Source: an uncultured bacterium (GTDB lineage: Bacteria > Bacteroidota > Bacteroidia > Chitinophagales > CAIOSU01). From it: a DNA stretch of 21,900 nt. Below are positions 8,846-16,487 of this stretch, piece by piece. The DNA lies in assembly GCA_903861055.1 (NCBI GenBank), contig CAIOSU010000155.1:1-21900 (forward strand), in the 5' to 3' direction. Both the position numbers and the translations under genes were made by a program. The notes beneath the pieces are model-generated. The model made no database searches, was not told the origin of the DNA, and saw nothing but the letters and a program-made list of their open reading frames with translations. Position 1 is the stretch's first letter; each line of letters starts with the position of its first letter.

Positions 8846-10006
8846 ATGTCGAACCGCATACCTTTGGTAGACCTCAAGAAGCAATATCTACAAATAAGAG
8901 AAGAAATAAATGCTGCCATAATGCAGGTGATTGACGAGACCGCATTTATTGGCGACCCGGGCAATCGTTTTGTGGGGCAGTTTGAAACCGATTTTGCAGC
9001 CTATATAGGCACCAAACATTGTATTGGATGTGCCAACGGAACCGACTCGATTGAAATATTGCTTCGCGCACACGGAATTGGCCCTGGCGATGAAGTTTTG
9101 GTACCTGCCATGACTTGGATTTCGACCGCATCGGCAGTAAATGCAGTAGGTGCCAGAGCAGTGTTCGTGGATATTGACCCAACCTACTATACCATTGACG
9201 AGAACCTTATTGAGCAACATATAACGCCGCAAACCAAAGCCGTAATACCTGTGCATTTTTATGGCAACATGGCCAATATGCCTGCTATAATGGAAACAGC
9301 CACCAAGCACAATATTGTAGTAATTGAAGATTGTGCCCAAGCCCATGGTGCCGAATTGAACAGTAAAAAAGCGGGCACTTGGGGCCATTCGGCTAGTTTT
9401 AGTTTTTACCCAGGCAAAAACCTGGGCGCCTATGGCGATGCAGGTGGTATAGTTACCAACGATGATAACATAGCCGCCCAATGCCGTATGATTGCCAACC
9501 ACGGCCAAGCAGGCAAACACAATCATCAACTTATTGGCCGCAACAGCAAACTGGATGGCATACAAGCCGCCATACTATCAGTAAAGCTAAAGTACCTTGA
9601 CCAATGGACTGACGCGCGCATAAACAACGCCGCTACCTACGACCAATATTTAAACTTTATCGGACTGCCATCGGCAAGGCCCAATAGCAAGCATGTGTTT
9701 CACTTATACGTAGTGCAGGTGCCCGATAGGGATAAATTACTTGAAGAGCTAAAGGCCCATAACATATTTGCGGGCATACACTATCCGGTTTCGTTACCGT
9801 TTTTACCTGCTTATGCTAGTTGGGGGCATGTTGCTTCCCATTTCCCTGTGGCACATGCGTTCCATTCCAAAATCATATCGCTGCCCATGTATGCTGAGCT
9901 TACAGAAGAAGAGATAAAACAGGTAGCGGAAATTGTAAATACAATCGTTAGCCAACAAGTAAACCAGCAACCTATATTAAGCAGCGCATTTGACAATGAT
10001 TTATAA
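8846..10006 (+). CDS. DegT/DnrJ/EryC1/StrS family PLP-dependent sugar aminotransferase
   Basis: A 386-residue protein of normal family length, starting MSNRIPLVDLKKQY, the classic N-terminus of this family. Motifs include the cofactor-binding EDCAQAHGA (161-169) and SFYPGKNLGAYGDAG (186-200), in which K191 is the Schiff-base lysine. These enzymes transfer an amino group, usually from glutamate, to a keto nucleotide sugar. It is followed after 39 nt by a Gfo/Idh/MocA oxidoreductase. That pairing resembles WbpB-WbpE/WlbA-WlbC-type steps, in which the oxidoreductase makes a 3-keto-hexuronate and the aminotransferase converts it to a 3-amino sugar; no acetyltransferase or UDP-sugar 6-dehydrogenase is in this window, so the exact product is not supported. 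The frame is open upstream to 8756, but the family start and the promoter favour 8846. Confidence 0.92.
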   Translation: MSNRIPLVDLKKQYLQIREEINAAIMQVIDETAFIGDPGNRFVGQFETDFAAYIGTKHCIGCANGTDSIEILLRAHGIGPGDEVLVPAMTWISTASAVNAVGARAVFVDIDPTYYTIDENLIEQHITPQTKAVIPVHFYGNMANMPAIMETATKHNIVVIEDCAQAHGAELNSKKAGTWGHSASFSFYPGKNLGAYGDAGGIVTNDDNIAAQCRMIANHGQAGKHNHQLIGRNSKLDGIQAAILSVKLKYLDQWTDARINNAATYDQYLNFIGLPSARPNSKHVFHLYVVQVPDRDKLLEELKAHNIFAGIHYPVSLPFLPAYASWGHVASHFPVAHAFHSKIISLPMYAELTEEEIKQVAEIVNTIVSQQVNQQPILSSAFDNDL

Positions 10007-10045
10007 CCAGTCTATATTTATACGCACAACAGGGAATAAACAAGT

Positions 10046-11047
10046 ATGAACGTAGGCGTATTGGGATATGGGTATTGGGGGCCGAACTTGGTGCGCAACT
10101 TCATGCAGAAGGAGGGTATTACCGTATTTGGACTTGCCGACTTGCGCGAAGACCGTTTGAAAATCGCGAACAAGAGTTTCAGGGGTATACTGCTTACTCG
10201 CGAGGCTAATGACCTACTTACCCACCCCGAGATTGATGCAATCGTGATAGCCACGCCAGCAAGCACGCACTACGCATTTGCCAAAAAAGCCATCGAAAAC
10301 GGCAAGCACGTTTTGGTGGAGAAACCTTTGGCCACCAAAAACGAAGAAGTTGCCGACCTTTTTGCCCTAGCCGAAAAGCATGGGGTAAAACTGATGGTAG
10401 ATTACACATTCCTTTATACCGGCTCGGTACAGAAAATTAAGAAGACCCTCCAGAACCAAGATTTTGGGCAGATACATTATATTGATTCTACCCGCATCAA
10501 TCTGGGTGTGTTTCAATACGACACTAACGTGCTTTGGGATTTGGCTACGCACGACCTTTCAATCATCTACCACTTAATTGACGAACGCCCCTACCAAGTG
10601 CAGGCCATTGGAGCCGCACACATGGGCAACGGCGTTGAGAACATAGCCTACGTTACACTGCGCTACCGTTCAGGGCTTGTTGTGCACCTCAATTGCTCAT
10701 GGGCATCGCCAGTTAAAATAAGGAAAATGATTATTGGTGGCGACAAAAAGATGATCATCTATGATGATATTGAGCCTACCGATAAGCTCAAAATATACGA
10801 CTACGGCTATTCAATGATAACCGATGAATATCGTCGAAATGCCCTGGTCGATTACCGCCTAGGAGATGTGAGCATCCCTAAATTTTCGTTGCAAGAAGCG
10901 CTTGCTGGTTTGGTTGATGATTTCTATAACGTAGTAGTCAACAATGGCACACCACTTTGTAGCCCCCAACTAAGCATTGATGTAACTCGGACACTTATAG
11001 CTGCCGAACAATCGTTGAAACAGGACGGTCAAATGGTGGCACTATGA
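10046..11047 (+). CDS. Gfo/Idh/MocA family NAD(P)-dependent sugar oxidoreductase (second copy)
   Basis: A 333-residue protein with the Rossmann glycine motif GYGYWGPN (7-14), EKPL (92-95, K93) and DLATHD (165-170), then an alpha/beta substrate domain. It is a paralogue of the product of 2406-3440. Placed directly after the DegT aminotransferase, it is best read as the dehydrogenase that supplies a keto nucleotide sugar for transamination, in the manner of WlbA/WbpB; this is an inference from context. The C-terminal end includes GDVSIPKF, similar to the NDVSIPNI segment of the other copy. Its TGA overlaps the ATG of the following GT2 gene (ATGA), exactly as in the minus-strand copy. Confidence 0.9.
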   Translation: MNVGVLGYGYWGPNLVRNFMQKEGITVFGLADLREDRLKIANKSFRGILLTREANDLLTHPEIDAIVIATPASTHYAFAKKAIENGKHVLVEKPLATKNEEVADLFALAEKHGVKLMVDYTFLYTGSVQKIKKTLQNQDFGQIHYIDSTRINLGVFQYDTNVLWDLATHDLSIIYHLIDERPYQVQAIGAAHMGNGVENIAYVTLRYRSGLVVHLNCSWASPVKIRKMIIGGDKKMIIYDDIEPTDKLKIYDYGYSMITDEYRRNALVDYRLGDVSIPKFSLQEALAGLVDDFYNVVVNNGTPLCSPQLSIDVTRTLIAAEQSLKQDGQMVAL

Positions 11048-11763
11048 GCGTGGCGGGGCAGAGCTGGTCTTTGGTGATATTTTGCTACAACGAAGCGGGC
11101 ACTATAGCTCGCGTAATAACTAATGCCCTTGCCGCCGGCCAGCACTTGGCCCAACAACAACCTTATGAAGTGCTAGTGGTTGACGATGGCAGCCAAGACG
11201 GCAGTGGCCCAATTATGGATGCGCTGGCAAAACAAAATTCATTGATACGCATTGTGCGCCACCCCAAAAACAAGGGTATAGGCCCTGCGCTAATTTCAGG
11301 CTACCAAAATGCCCGATACGAAAACGTTTGCGCCATACCTGCCGATGGGCAATTTGAGATAAAAGAGCTTTATCCTTTTGCTACTTTCGGCAGCAACGAG
11401 GTAATAGCCTTTTACCGGCCCGAGAAAACCGGATATGAGCTGTACCGCCAATTGCTTACATGGCTCAACTCTTTCCTAAACAAACTGTTGCTTGGTTTGG
11501 CAATGAAAGATGTGAATTGGGTAAAAGCGTATAAACGCGAACAAGTACAAAGCTTACCTTTAAGCCTTAAAAGTTCGTTGCTAGAAAGCGAGATTTGTGC
11601 TAAACTGAAACACCAAAAAAGGGATTTTAAAGAATACCCTTCAGAATATTTGCGCCGAGAATCGGGCCAGCCGAAAGGGGGCTCCTTAAAAACTCTTGCG
11701 GCGGCGGCTAAGGAGTTTTTGAAACTGGTGTATAGCGTAAATAAGTATCGCCTGAAAAATTAA
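11044..11763 (+). CDS. Family 2 glycosyltransferase, dolichyl-phosphate-mannose-synthase-like (second copy)
   Basis: A 239-residue GT-A family 2 enzyme: SLVIFCYNEAGTI (9-21), the nucleotide-binding VVDDGSQDGSG (45-55), KNKGIGPALISGYQNA (75-90) and PADGQFE (99-105) at the position of the DxD motif. The C-terminal part, RRESGQPKGGSLKTLA, matches the acceptor-side segment of polyprenyl-phosphate glycosyltransferases. No transmembrane pair is visible, so it is probably membrane-peripheral. It is the last gene of the DegT-Gfo-GT2 operon and is coupled to the oxidoreductase by an ATGA overlap. Its stop codon overlaps that of the convergent radical SAM gene by 4 nt (TTAA). Unlike the first copy it keeps a recognisable acidic D-G-Q metal site, so the two may use different donors. 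Confidence 0.87.
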   Translation: MSVAGQSWSLVIFCYNEAGTIARVITNALAAGQHLAQQQPYEVLVVDDGSQDGSGPIMDALAKQNSLIRIVRHPKNKGIGPALISGYQNARYENVCAIPADGQFEIKELYPFATFGSNEVIAFYRPEKTGYELYRQLLTWLNSFLNKLLLGLAMKDVNWVKAYKREQVQSLPLSLKSSLLESEICAKLKHQKRDFKEYPSEYLRRESGQPKGGSLKTLAAAAKEFLKLVYSVNKYRLKN

Positions 11764-13343
11764 GCCTCTTCTATTTCAACACTTGTTTTGCTGCGCAACG
11801 ACACCATACTCTCTTTCTGGTACTTGCTCCAAGCCTTGTAAGATTCTATCATATCCGCCTCGGTAACTAATGTTGATGAAGTAAGGGTATCATAGTCCTT
11901 GGGCTTGCTTACCCCGTGCATCATCTTTTGCTTACCGCCTATTACTTTCTTTATAAACTTATAGATGCCCACCCGGTAGGTAAGCAAAAACAACAACAAG
12001 GCTCCGAATCTAAAGTTCCTCAAATAAACCATTAAGTAAGCATAGCTTTGATAAAACTCCAATTGCCTACGGCTAATATTTTTAAAGGCTAAGGCCCCTC
12101 CAATTTGCTTGTTATACTCATCCCAATCGGTACTTAGCATTTTATACCCGCCTTCACCTTTGGCAGCCATGTCGGCAATAGCAGTGCCGGGGTAAGGGGT
12201 CATGAGGCCAAACATTGGCAACTCCGGGTTAATTTTTACGGCAAGCTTTATGGTATTCTTTATGCTTTCAGACGATTCGTTTGGTTGGCCAAGAATAAAG
12301 AACGTACCTATTTTTACCTTCTCGACACGAGCGGCTTTGTAGGCATCCTCAATCATTTTAAGGTTGGTGCCTTTACCCATTTTTTTCAATGAGGCCTCAT
12401 CGCCCGTTTCAATGCCCATCTCTACCCTATCCACATTTGCCAGCCTAAACTTTTTGAACATAGCAGCATCTACATAGCGCACATGGGTTTGTACATCCCA
12501 TTTTACTTTTTGTCCAATGCCTTTCTCTATCATGGCATCTAGCAGGGCATGGGTGCGCGGCATGTCAACGGAAAACAACTCATCGCCAAACGAAATGCGC
12601 TCTGGATGGAAGGTATTGATAATGTACTCCAGCTCTTCAATAATCAAACCTACAGAGCGCTTGCGAGCTATGCGCCCGTTGGGGTTCATGCAGAACAGGC
12701 AGTTAAAAGGGCAACCTCGCAGCGTTTGTACATAGTAGGTTCCGGCAGGCTTCATCAAATCCCAAGCGGGCATGGGCAGGCTATCTTGGTCCATAATGCG
12801 CTCGCGCACCGGGCCTTGTTGCAAACCACCATCGGCGGTGCGGTAAATAGTGCCCGCAATATCAATCAAAGGCAGCTTTGCCTCATATGCTCGTACTATT
12901 TCCAAAAGTGTATCCTCACCTTCCCCAATTACCCCAATATCGAACATGGCAAACTCCTGCATGGTTTTAGCAGGTATTGAGGTAAGGTGCACCCCACCAA
13001 TAATATTTAGGATGTTTGGTTTTACTTCTTTTAGCTTGGCAGCTACATAAGCCGCTGGTTTTATCTCGTTAGTAAACGCCGTGTAACCCACTATATCGGG
13101 CTCAAAAGCTAAAATTTCAGATAGGCACTTATCAAAGCCTATGCGCTCAAATTTGGCATCTACTATTTTAATGTTGCTATATCCGTGCTGGCGCAGATAT
13201 GCTGCTAAACAAGCGAGGGCTACGCGGCCAAAATCGGGAGTATCGTACCACGGCTCAAACACCGCCAACACTGGCGGGTTCACCAACACTATCCTTAAAT
13301 CATGGTTAGTTTGGGCAAGGGCACTGTTGGTTGCGCTGGTCAT
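11760..13343 (-). CDS. B12-binding-domain radical SAM enzyme (second of three)
   Basis: A 527-residue protein. Residues about 15-150 form the cobalamin-binding-type domain: RIVLVNPP at 17-24, FGRVALACLAAYLRQHG in the first helix, and the GGVH motif (116-119) typical of this class. The radical SAM cluster motif is C211-x3-C215-x2-C218 (RGCPFNCLFC), followed by the glycine-rich and MGIETGD barrel motifs. After the barrel there is a hydrophobic, basic tail (RNFRFGALLLFLLTYRVGIYKFIKKVIGGKQ is its core region, about residues 450-480) that suggests membrane association. The substrate is unknown; lipid or sugar modification is inferred from the neighbours. It is cotranscribed with the radical SAM gene 25 nt upstream. 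Confidence 0.87.
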   Translation of the reverse strand: MTSATNSALAQTNHDLRIVLVNPPVLAVFEPWYDTPDFGRVALACLAAYLRQHGYSNIKIVDAKFERIGFDKCLSEILAFEPDIVGYTAFTNEIKPAAYVAAKLKEVKPNILNIIGGVHLTSIPAKTMQEFAMFDIGVIGEGEDTLLEIVRAYEAKLPLIDIAGTIYRTADGGLQQGPVRERIMDQDSLPMPAWDLMKPAGTYYVQTLRGCPFNCLFCMNPNGRIARKRSVGLIIEELEYIINTFHPERISFGDELFSVDMPRTHALLDAMIEKGIGQKVKWDVQTHVRYVDAAMFKKFRLANVDRVEMGIETGDEASLKKMGKGTNLKMIEDAYKAARVEKVKIGTFFILGQPNESSESIKNTIKLAVKINPELPMFGLMTPYPGTAIADMAAKGEGGYKMLSTDWDEYNKQIGGALAFKNISRRQLEFYQSYAYLMVYLRNFRFGALLLFLLTYRVGIYKFIKKVIGGKQKMMHGVSKPKDYDTLTSSTLVTEADMIESYKAWSKYQKESMVSLRSKTSVEIEEA

Positions 13344-13368
13344 TTATTGTGGCAGTATTGCAGCGAAG

Positions 13369-14985
13369 TTAAGAAGCTTCGGCCAACCTTTCATGCTGGT
13401 TGTATTCGGCTACTTTTTGCGTTGGCGGAGTAGGCACATATCCCTTGCGAATTTTAGTAGCGCGGGGCTTAAAACCTACTTTGCGAGCAAAGAAAGCATA
13501 CAAGTGGTAAATGTAGTGCATGGCATAAGCTGCAAACTCTGGGTTATTGTGCGTAAAGCCTGTCATTACATCAAACACCGAGGCAACAATACGACTCGGC
13601 GTTTTTGGCAGCCATCTTACATGACGCGGTTCCATTTTCTCCCTCCAGCTCTTCGGCATAATCGGGAATAGCCTGAACATCAGTTCATAAGCCCTGTACT
13701 TAGCAACCATTTCGGGGTCCTTAATATTCTCTTCATTGCGGAAGAAATAAAAATCCAATCCCTCATTAAGGCGCTCCTCCTGCTCTGGCGATATTTCGCC
13801 TGCGGCTATGGCATCCTTCATCATCTCGGTGCCTGGCAAATAGCAGGTCCAAAAGGTTTGGATACGTTTAGGACAGGCATCGCTAGCATATAGTTTTTTA
13901 GCCGTATCCTGAGCCGAGATTGGTTCATTGGGCAATCCAAACATATGGTCTACTTTTGGTAGCAGCCCAGCCTTGTTCATAGCGGTGAGTGCCTTCTGTA
14001 TGTGGTCAGAGCTTTCGTAGCGTTTAAGCGAGCCACGTTTCAAGTCTTCATCCATGGTCTGCACGCCCATCTGTATCCAGCGGCAGCCGGCATCATAAAG
14101 CCATTTAGCTACTTCATCGTCGATATAGCGCGGGTGAGTAAGGCACTGGAACGGGAGGTTGATTTCGTTTTTGTAGCGGGTGAGGAACTCCTTCAACCAA
14201 GGCTTATTCACCGTAAACACATCATCCTGAAAGTCGACCATTTTAATCTTGTACTTGCGCTTGGCCTCCAGCAACTCGTTCATCATGTGCTCCACACTGC
14301 GTTGGCGCACATACTTACCTTTCTCCTTTTTGTTTTCGGGCAATTCGGCAAAAAAGTTGTTGAAACAAAAGGTGCACCGATAAGGGCAACCACGCGATGC
14401 CATGGTAAGCCACAAGTCGCCTATGCGAACATGCTCTTCCCATAGCGATTTATCGAAAGCTGGTAACGACTCCAAGTCTTGTATAAAACCCGACTGCACC
14501 CCGCGGATAATGCGACCATCTTTGGCTCGGAAACGGGTATTTACAATAGGTTCTTCGGTATAGCCGGTTTCAATGCGTTTCAATATTTCGGGCAACGCAA
14601 TTTCACCTTCGCCTACTACCACATAGTCTACTTCGGGCTTGGCCAATACCCTTTCAGGCACCGCCGAAACGTGAACACCACCCCAAACAGTAGTTATATC
14701 CGGAAACAATACCTTTGCTTCGCGGGCTATGCCCAACATCCATTGGTAAGTGGAGGTAAGTGGCGAAAACGCCAATACATCGGGTTTTTGCTTCACTATG
14801 GCCTTGATAACCTCATTGCGGTCATCAAAAAACTTACCAAGCGACTCTATCTCTAAATTGAAACGATCATTGAATAACGACGCACTGAATGCAAGCCCTA
14901 CTTCGTGCCCATCTCGCTTTAGTATAGCCGAGAGCAAGCTGATTGGCAGCTGCTCGGTACCCATTGCAACGAAAGTAACTTTCAT
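13369..14985 (-). CDS. B12-binding-domain radical SAM enzyme (third of three)
   Basis: A 538-residue protein with a cobalamin-binding-type N-terminal domain (residues about 1-140, containing WGGVHVSAVP at 101-110 with the class-typical GGxH) and a radical SAM barrel with C200-x3-C204-x2-C207 (RGCPYRCTFC). Residues further on include VDFQDDVF and the MGVQTMDE motif of the barrel. The C-terminal region, about 430-538, is basic and aromatic with HYIYHLYAFFARKVGFKP, similar in character to the tails of the other two. It is the first gene of a two-gene minus-strand operon. The ATG at 14985 is the only sensible start, as it places MKVTFVAMG at the first strand. It may act in sequence with the second enzyme on one substrate, which is inference. 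Confidence 0.87.
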   Translation of the reverse strand: MKVTFVAMGTEQLPISLLSAILKRDGHEVGLAFSASLFNDRFNLEIESLGKFFDDRNEVIKAIVKQKPDVLAFSPLTSTYQWMLGIAREAKVLFPDITTVWGGVHVSAVPERVLAKPEVDYVVVGEGEIALPEILKRIETGYTEEPIVNTRFRAKDGRIIRGVQSGFIQDLESLPAFDKSLWEEHVRIGDLWLTMASRGCPYRCTFCFNNFFAELPENKKEKGKYVRQRSVEHMMNELLEAKRKYKIKMVDFQDDVFTVNKPWLKEFLTRYKNEINLPFQCLTHPRYIDDEVAKWLYDAGCRWIQMGVQTMDEDLKRGSLKRYESSDHIQKALTAMNKAGLLPKVDHMFGLPNEPISAQDTAKKLYASDACPKRIQTFWTCYLPGTEMMKDAIAAGEISPEQEERLNEGLDFYFFRNEENIKDPEMVAKYRAYELMFRLFPIMPKSWREKMEPRHVRWLPKTPSRIVASVFDVMTGFTHNNPEFAAYAMHYIYHLYAFFARKVGFKPRATKIRKGYVPTPPTQKVAEYNQHERLAEAS

Positions 14986-15344
14986 AATGCTAATTTAATT
15001 TATATCACCGTAAATGACTTAACTATGAGCCACTAACTAGATTCATTCCAGATAAATATACGCACAAAAGGCTGACTAAAGCAATCTTTTTACTAATTCT
15101 CACTTGAAGCTAAGATAGTGAATAGCACTGCTGATAAGAGCAGAAGCGCATTCTAGCCAATTGGGAATTCCTATTTTTAAGATAAAAAAGCACTATTTAA
15201 CCAAAGCGTTGTTAAAACTCAATCTTATCTAAAGGATGAAACTCCAGAAATAGAAAGAAATCAACAATAGGCTATTAACAAATTGAACCTCAGGATAGTT
15301 GAAGCGCAAGTTAGAAACTGCTATTTTGCAACAACGTATCCGAT
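14986..15344. other. Divergent intergenic region, about 360 bp, no gene seen
   Basis: This AT-rich gap separates the radical SAM operon (leftward) from the aminotransferase operon (rightward) and must hold both promoters. I see no coding potential, RNA gene or repeat. For the rightward gene, a TTG at 15299-15301 and a TATTTTG at 15322-15328 are 20 nt apart, a plausible -33/-7 pair. No good TAnnTTTG is visible for the leftward gene. Confidence 0.5.
15299..15328 (+). promoter_or_regulatory. Candidate promoter of the aminotransferase-amidase operon
   Basis: TTG at 15299-15301 and TATTTTG at 15322-15328 are separated by 20 nt, the usual Bacteroidota -33/-7 spacing. The -7 half is one base shorter than TAnnTTTG, so the call is tentative. 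The ATG lies 16 nt after it. Confidence 0.35.
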
Positions 15345-16487
15345 ATGATAACCTCTAAACTACCCGCCACAGGCACCACCATATTTACCGTAATGAGCAC
15401 CTTGGCCAAGGAGCACGGGGCCATTAACCTGTCGCAGGGGTTTCCTGATTTTCCTTGCCCTCCTGCCCTGCAAGCCGCCTTGGAGCGTTACATTGAAGAA
15501 GGCTTCAATCAATACGCACACATGGCGGGTGCCATATCGCTCAGGCAGGCCATAGCCAATAAAGTTGCGCTTATCTACGCAGCCACCATCAACCCCGAAA
15601 CCGATGTAACCGTTACCGCCGGGGGCACCCAAGCAATATTTACAGCTATAGCCTGCGCCATACATGCCGGAGATGAGGTGATATACTTTACCCCTGCCTA
15701 CGATAGCTACGCCCCAGCAATATTGCTGCAAGGCGCTAAGCCCGTAGCCATAGAGCTACAACACCCGAGTTATCAAATTCCTTGGCAGCAAGTAAAAGAT
15801 GCCATTACGCCTCGCACCCGCATGATTATCATCAACACCCCGCACAACCCATCGGGAACGGTAATGACGGCTGCAGATATGAAAACCCTGCAAGAGCTGG
15901 TACGCGACACCAATATATTGATACTGAGCGACGAGGTATACGAGCACATTGTGTTTGATGGCGCGCGCCACGAAAGCGTATTGCGCTACCCCGAGCTAGC
16001 TGCACGGAGTTTTGTCGTGTACTCTTTTGGCAAAACCTACCACGTTACGGGCTGGAAAATGGGCTATTGTATTGCCCCCGAAGCCTTGATGCGCGAGTTT
16101 AGGAAGGTGCACCAGTATTTGGTTTTTAGTGTAAACCACCCTGCCCAGTTGGCCTTTGGCGAAATAATGGAAACCCAGCCACGCTTGTGGCAAGAGCTGC
16201 CACAGTTTTACCAGCGCAAGCGCGACTTGTTTATCAAGCATTTACAAGGCTCTAGGTTTACCATAAGCCCCAGCCAAGGAACCTATTTCCAGCTTTTGGG
16301 GTATGAAAATATTACGGACGAGCCCGATACTGCCCTTGCTGAGCGCTGGACGAAAGAAATTGGCGTAGCATCTATACCGGTTTCCGTATTTTACAACCCA
16401 GCGGTGCAAAGCAAAGTGCTGCGGTTTTGTTTTGCTAAATCGGATGAAGTATTGGAGGCTGCAGCAGAGAAGCTATGCAAGATTTAA
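15345..16487 (+). CDS. PLP-dependent methionine/glutamine-type aminotransferase (YbdL/KAT-like)
   Basis: A 380-residue fold-type I aminotransferase: INLSQGFPDFPCP (27-39), which is the hallmark of the YbdL/kynurenine aminotransferase group, TAGGTQAIF (91-99), NTPHNPSG (164-171), DEVYEHIVFDG (196-206) and the Schiff-base lysine in SFGKTYHVTGWK (K230). The group uses methionine, glutamine and aromatic amino acids. It overlaps a downstream omega-amidase gene by 13 nt. Together they fit the known glutamine transaminase plus omega-amidase pair: 4-methylthio-2-oxobutyrate receives the amino group of glutamine to give methionine, and the resulting ketoglutaramate is hydrolysed. The reaction direction is inferred from the pairing. 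Confidence 0.9.
   Translation: MITSKLPATGTTIFTVMSTLAKEHGAINLSQGFPDFPCPPALQAALERYIEEGFNQYAHMAGAISLRQAIANKVALIYAATINPETDVTVTAGGTQAIFTAIACAIHAGDEVIYFTPAYDSYAPAILLQGAKPVAIELQHPSYQIPWQQVKDAITPRTRMIIINTPHNPSGTVMTAADMKTLQELVRDTNILILSDEVYEHIVFDGARHESVLRYPELAARSFVVYSFGKTYHVTGWKMGYCIAPEALMREFRKVHQYLVFSVNHPAQLAFGEIMETQPRLWQELPQFYQRKRDLFIKHLQGSRFTISPSQGTYFQLLGYENITDEPDTALAERWTKEIGVASIPVSVFYNPAVQSKVLRFCFAKSDEVLEAAAEKLCKI

Noticed and set aside
8888..9565. A 225-codon open frame on the minus strand inside the aminotransferase gene
   Set aside because: It is antisense to a strongly conserved DegT-family protein and its translation has no recognisable motif; it reflects codon bias of the real gene.
2406..11763. 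Large inverted DNA repeat between the two oxidoreductase-GT2 modules
   Set aside because: The proteins share motifs but the nucleotide sequences are clearly different by eye, so this is an old duplication or separate recruitment, not a recent DNA repeat.
12549..12980. A 143-codon plus-strand frame inside the second radical SAM gene, and a similar 147-codon one at 14002-14445
   Set aside because: Both are antisense shadows of genes with clear catalytic motifs and have no start signal or family resemblance.
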